From: Roseomonas sp. HF4 | GTDB lineage: Bacteria; Pseudomonadota; Alphaproteobacteria; Acetobacterales; Acetobacteraceae | Length of the DNA stretch: 64,000 nt | NCBI RefSeq assembly: GCF_005222755.1 | Contig: NZ_STGD01000017.1 | Span: 41,872 to 105,871 of the forward strand | Reading direction: 5' to 3' | Shown here: in pieces, positions 61,634 through 64,000 of the stretch | Numbering within the stretch: the first letter of the stretch is position 1 | Layout: the number at the start of each line of letters is the position of its first letter | Made by a program: the position numbers and the translations under genes | Notes under the pieces: model-generated | The model's input: the letters and a program-made list of their open reading frames with translations, nothing else | Told to the model about the DNA's origin: nothing | Databases searched by the model: none

Positions 61634-62602
61634 ATGACCACGCGTCGCATCCTGCTGGCGGGGGCGGGGCTCCTCGCCGCGCCCGCCGCGCTCCGGGCCC
61701 AGGTCGCCTGGCCGGGCGACAAGCCGGTCGAGATCATCGTGCCCTTCCCGGCCGGCGGCGGCGTCGATGTCATGACGCGCCTCGTGATGCCGCTGGTCGC
61801 GGCGTAGATACCGGGTTTCCGGCCGGTGATCGTCAACCGCACCGGCGCCGCCGGGCAGATCGGCCTGGAGGCGACGTTCAACGCGCCCGCCGAGGGCTAT
61901 GTCCTCGGCGCCACGACGGTGCCCGCGCACAACGCCATCCCGCTCGAGCGCCAGGTGCGCTACCGCGCCATGGACTTCACCTTCCTGTGCAACATCGTCG
62001 AGGATGCGAACGCCTTCTACGTCCGCGCCGAGAGCCCCTTCCGCACGGTCGCCGACATCGTCGCCGCGGCGCGCGCGCGGCCCGGGCAGGTCACCTACGG
62101 CACCACCGGCATCGGCAGCGACGACCACCTGTTCATGCTGGCCTTCGAGGCCGCGGCGGGCGTGCCGCCCATGGTGCAGGTGCCCTTCGCCGGCGCCGCG
62201 CCGCTGATCCCGCAGCTGCTCGGCGGGAACATGGACCTCGCGGTGCTGAACGTGAACGACGCGCTCCAGCTCAAGCGTGACGGGCGCGTGCGCATCCTGG
62301 CGCAGGGCGCGGCGCGCCGGCAGCCGGAGGCGGACGACGTGCCCACCTTCCGCGAGGCCGGCTTCGACATCGTGGGCGGCGCCTCGCGCGGCATCGTCGG
62401 CCCGCCAGGCATGCCGGCGCCGGTCGTGGCCCGGCTCGAGGCCGCCTTCCGCGCCGCGCTGAACGACGAGGGCTTCCGGCGCGCGGCGGCGCGGCTGTTC
62501 ATGCCGCTGCGCCCGCTGATCGGGGCGGAATACAAGGCCTTCGTGCAGTCGGTGGACGACCAGCTGAAGCGCCTGTGGCAGGTGCGGCCCTGGCGCGGGT
62601 GA
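61634..62602 (+). pseudogene. Bug-family receptor interrupted by an in-frame amber codon
   Basis: Same length (323 codons) and frame as the preceding paralogue. The first part (signal peptide, WPGDKPVEIIVPFPAGGGVDVMTRLVMPLVAA) ends at TAG 61805-61807; the frame then continues IPGFRPVIVNRTGAAGQIGLEATFNAPAEGY to a normal end at 62602. A CAG-to-TAG change would explain it, since the paralogue has a polar residue there. Everything else looks intact, so inactivation is recent or an assembly error. Confidence 0.85.
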
Positions 62603-62665
62603 AACGCGCCGGGGCCAGGATGCGGCGGACCCCGGCGGCAGTCCCCGCCGCCGCCGGCTCCGGGG

Positions 62666-63844
62666 TCAGACGCCCGCGCGTTCCAGCCGCAGGATCGCGC
62701 GCGCCATCGCCTGGGCGCGCGGCACGAAGGTGTCCACCTCCAGGTATTCCTCGGGGCTGTGCGCCTTGCCGCCCACGGGCCCGACGCCGCAGAGCGTCGG
62801 CGCCCCCATCGCCGCGGTGAAGCCGGAATCGGCGCAGCCGCCCGTGAACTCGCCCTCCACCTTGAGCCCGCTGTCGGCCGCCGAGACCTGGTAGACCGAG
62901 AACAGGCGCTCGGATTCGGGTGTCGGGTTCAGCGGCAGGAACTCCCCCTTGATCGCGAGCCGCGCCTTCGTTCCCGGCACGTGGGCACGCGCCACGATAT
63001 CGTGGATCTTCCCCATGATCTCGTCGCGCTGGTCGGCCTCCACGTAGCGGAGGTCGATCTGGAACTGGCAGGCGGGCGCGGTGGTGTTCACGCTCTGCCC
63101 GCCCTGGATCAGCCCGACATTCAGCGTGATGCCGCGCGCCAGGTCGGTCAGCGCGTGGATGGCCACGATCTTGTGCGCGGCCTCGCCGATCGCGCTGATG
63201 CCGGCTTCGAAATTGCCGCCGGAATGGGCGGCCTTGCCCTCGATGTCGACCACGCTGAACACGCCGCCCTTGCGCGCCTTGACCACGTTGCCCGAGGCGC
63301 GGCCCGGCTCCGAGTTGAACACGACGCGGGCGTTCTTCGCCTCGGCCTCGATCACGGGCCGGCCCTCGGGGCTGCCGATCTCCTCGTCACCGGTGAACAG
63401 GCCGACCAGGGGGCCGGGCGCGCCGCCGAACTTCGCGAAGGCGGCCAGGACGAACATGTTCATCACGATGCCCGACTTCATGTCCGACACGCCGGGGCCA
63501 TAGGCGAGGTTGCCATCGATGCGGAACGGGCGGCGCTCTGGCTCGCCCTTCGGGAAGACGGTGTCGCGATGGCCCATCAGCACGATGTTGCTGCGCTGGT
63601 TGCCGGTGCCGATCGCATGGCCGCCCTCGACGATGCCGCGGATGCAGTCGCCATGCGTCTCGCGCGGTACGGTCTCGGTCGGGATGCCATGCGCGGCCAG
63701 GAACCGCTTCACCTGCGCGCCGGTGCGGTCGACCCCCGCCTTGTCGTAGGAACCGCCGTCGGTGTTCACCATCTCGGCCAGCTCGGCGAGCATGGCGTCC
63801 TTCTGGCTGGCGAGCCAGGCGGTGATCTGGGCTTCCTGGGTCAT
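62666..63844 (-). CDS. M20-family carboxypeptidase (CPG2-like glutamate carboxypeptidase)
   Basis: 392 residues. Zn ligands: LMGHRDTVFPKGEP (His), GPGVSDMKSGIV (Asp), TGDEEIGSPEGR (Glu-Glu), FNSEPGRASG (Glu) and KAHSPEEYLEVD near the end. Dimerisation domain with GGNFEAGISAIGEAAHKI. Resembles Pseudomonas carboxypeptidase G2, which frees C-terminal glutamate from folates and dipeptides. It has no clear signal peptide, unlike CPG2. It converges on the broken Bug gene (63-base gap). The frame stays open upstream to the window end, but the ATG at 63842-63844 starts the family text. Confidence 0.9.
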   Translation of the reverse strand: MTQEAQITAWLASQKDAMLAELAEMVNTDGGSYDKAGVDRTGAQVKRFLAAHGIPTETVPRETHGDCIRGIVEGGHAIGTGNQRSNIVLMGHRDTVFPKGEPERRPFRIDGNLAYGPGVSDMKSGIVMNMFVLAAFAKFGGAPGPLVGLFTGDEEIGSPEGRPVIEAEAKNARVVFNSEPGRASGNVVKARKGGVFSVVDIEGKAAHSGGNFEAGISAIGEAAHKIVAIHALTDLARGITLNVGLIQGGQSVNTTAPACQFQIDLRYVEADQRDEIMGKIHDIVARAHVPGTKARLAIKGEFLPLNPTPESERLFSVYQVSAADSGLKVEGEFTGGCADSGFTAAMGAPTLCGVGPVGGKAHSPEEYLEVDTFVPRAQAMARAILRLERAGV

Positions 63845-63874
63845 GCGGGGCACTCCGTTGGGGACAGGAAAGGT

Positions 63875-63896
63875 CGGGGGAGGTGAACCGCCCCCG
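63875..63896. repeat. G-rich hairpin related to hairpin 1 at 20680-20701
   Basis: CGGGGG with a GG TGAA CC top and CCCCCG on the other side; 20 of 22 bases equal the hairpin at 20680-20701. It lies about 30 bases upstream of the M20 start, so it is probably the tail of whatever gene lies beyond the window rather than part of the M20 unit. 63897-64000 shows no supported gene. Confidence 0.6.
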
Positions 63897-64000
63897 TGGC
63901 TCTCCTTGTACCGAACTCTCGAGCATGGCGGCGAGGCGTGAGGCGAGGGTGTCTTGCCCCCGGGGGCCAGGTCGGCCCCGCCGGCCTTGAGCATGGCCAT

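Noticed and set aside
13938..62602. Idea that TAG is recoded as an amino acid because two genes have in-frame TAG
   Set aside because: Several intact genes in the window (leuC, leuB, the GST, the CBS protein, the small protein at 13771) end in TAG at the expected length, so TAG acts as stop.
63845..64000. N-terminal extension of the M20 gene to the window edge
   Set aside because: The added residues are Pro/Gly/Ser-rich, cross the hairpin at 63875, and homologous M20 text starts only at the ATG at 63844.

Overview
This window reads as chromosome from a very GC-rich, metabolically versatile alphaproteobacterium. The guess of a Roseomonas-like member of the Acetobacteraceae is an inference from base composition, the many orphan Bug-type receptors, several TRAP and ABC importers, an NdvA-type exporter and general protein flavour; no rRNA or tRNA gene is present to confirm it. 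Genes are tightly packed, many overlap by 1-4 bases, and no gene-free stretch exceeds about 220 bases. I saw no insertion sequence, integrase, prophage gene, CRISPR array or replication origin, and no recognisable transcription regulator.

Layout. 1-3.9 kb: a cut Bug receptor diverging from a leuCDB operon. 3.9-6.7 kb: a VOC protein, a DUF1796 gene of lower GC, a fragment of a second VOC gene and a membrane-anchored TAXI protein. 6.8-14.5 kb: mscL, a 1551-residue DUF4011 helicase with a Vsr-like nuclease domain, a CPA1 Na+/H+ antiporter, a small membrane protein and a DUF1003 gene broken by an amber codon. 14.5-20.7 kb: an SDR with His in place of the catalytic Tyr, a CBS-pair protein, an NdvA-like exporter, two tandem Bug receptors and a GST. 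20.8-28.2 kb: a TRAP system (P, Q, M) with an M81 peptidase, a Cys-less racemase homologue, a TauD-like protein and a divergent M20 peptidase. 28.3-34.8 kb: a small secreted basic protein, a DUF533/TerB protein, SDR plus ketopantoate-reductase-like pair, an EamA exporter, GGCT and MBL genes that share one CATG as divergent starts, and an LctP-type permease. 35-39 kb: a TRAP system with twin receptor genes. 39-41.8 kb: an AlkA-type glycosylase, a photolyase-like protein with permuted domain order and a metallophosphoesterase. 41.8-46.8 kb: hydrolase, exporter and oxidoreductases. 47-51.9 kb: an amino-acid-type ABC receptor, SDR, single-chain TPP-dependent E1 and an AroE-like dehydrogenase in one operon. 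51.9-58.4 kb: dpaL-ugpBAEC-bug in one direction. 58.5-63.8 kb: denD-ridA, a thioesterase, two Bug receptors (the second broken by an amber codon) and an M20 carboxypeptidase.

How it works together. Most of the window is for scavenging small organic acids, amino compounds and peptides: at least six Bug receptors, two TRAP systems, one TAXI protein, one complete Ugp-type ABC importer, one lone ABC receptor and an LctP-type permease, mixed with peptidases, dehydrogenases, a racemase homologue, an ammonia-lyase and RidA. Superimposed are several 3'-end hairpin elements that recur at separate loci with conserved loops and compensating stems; these and the DUF4011 helicase are the most interesting observations.
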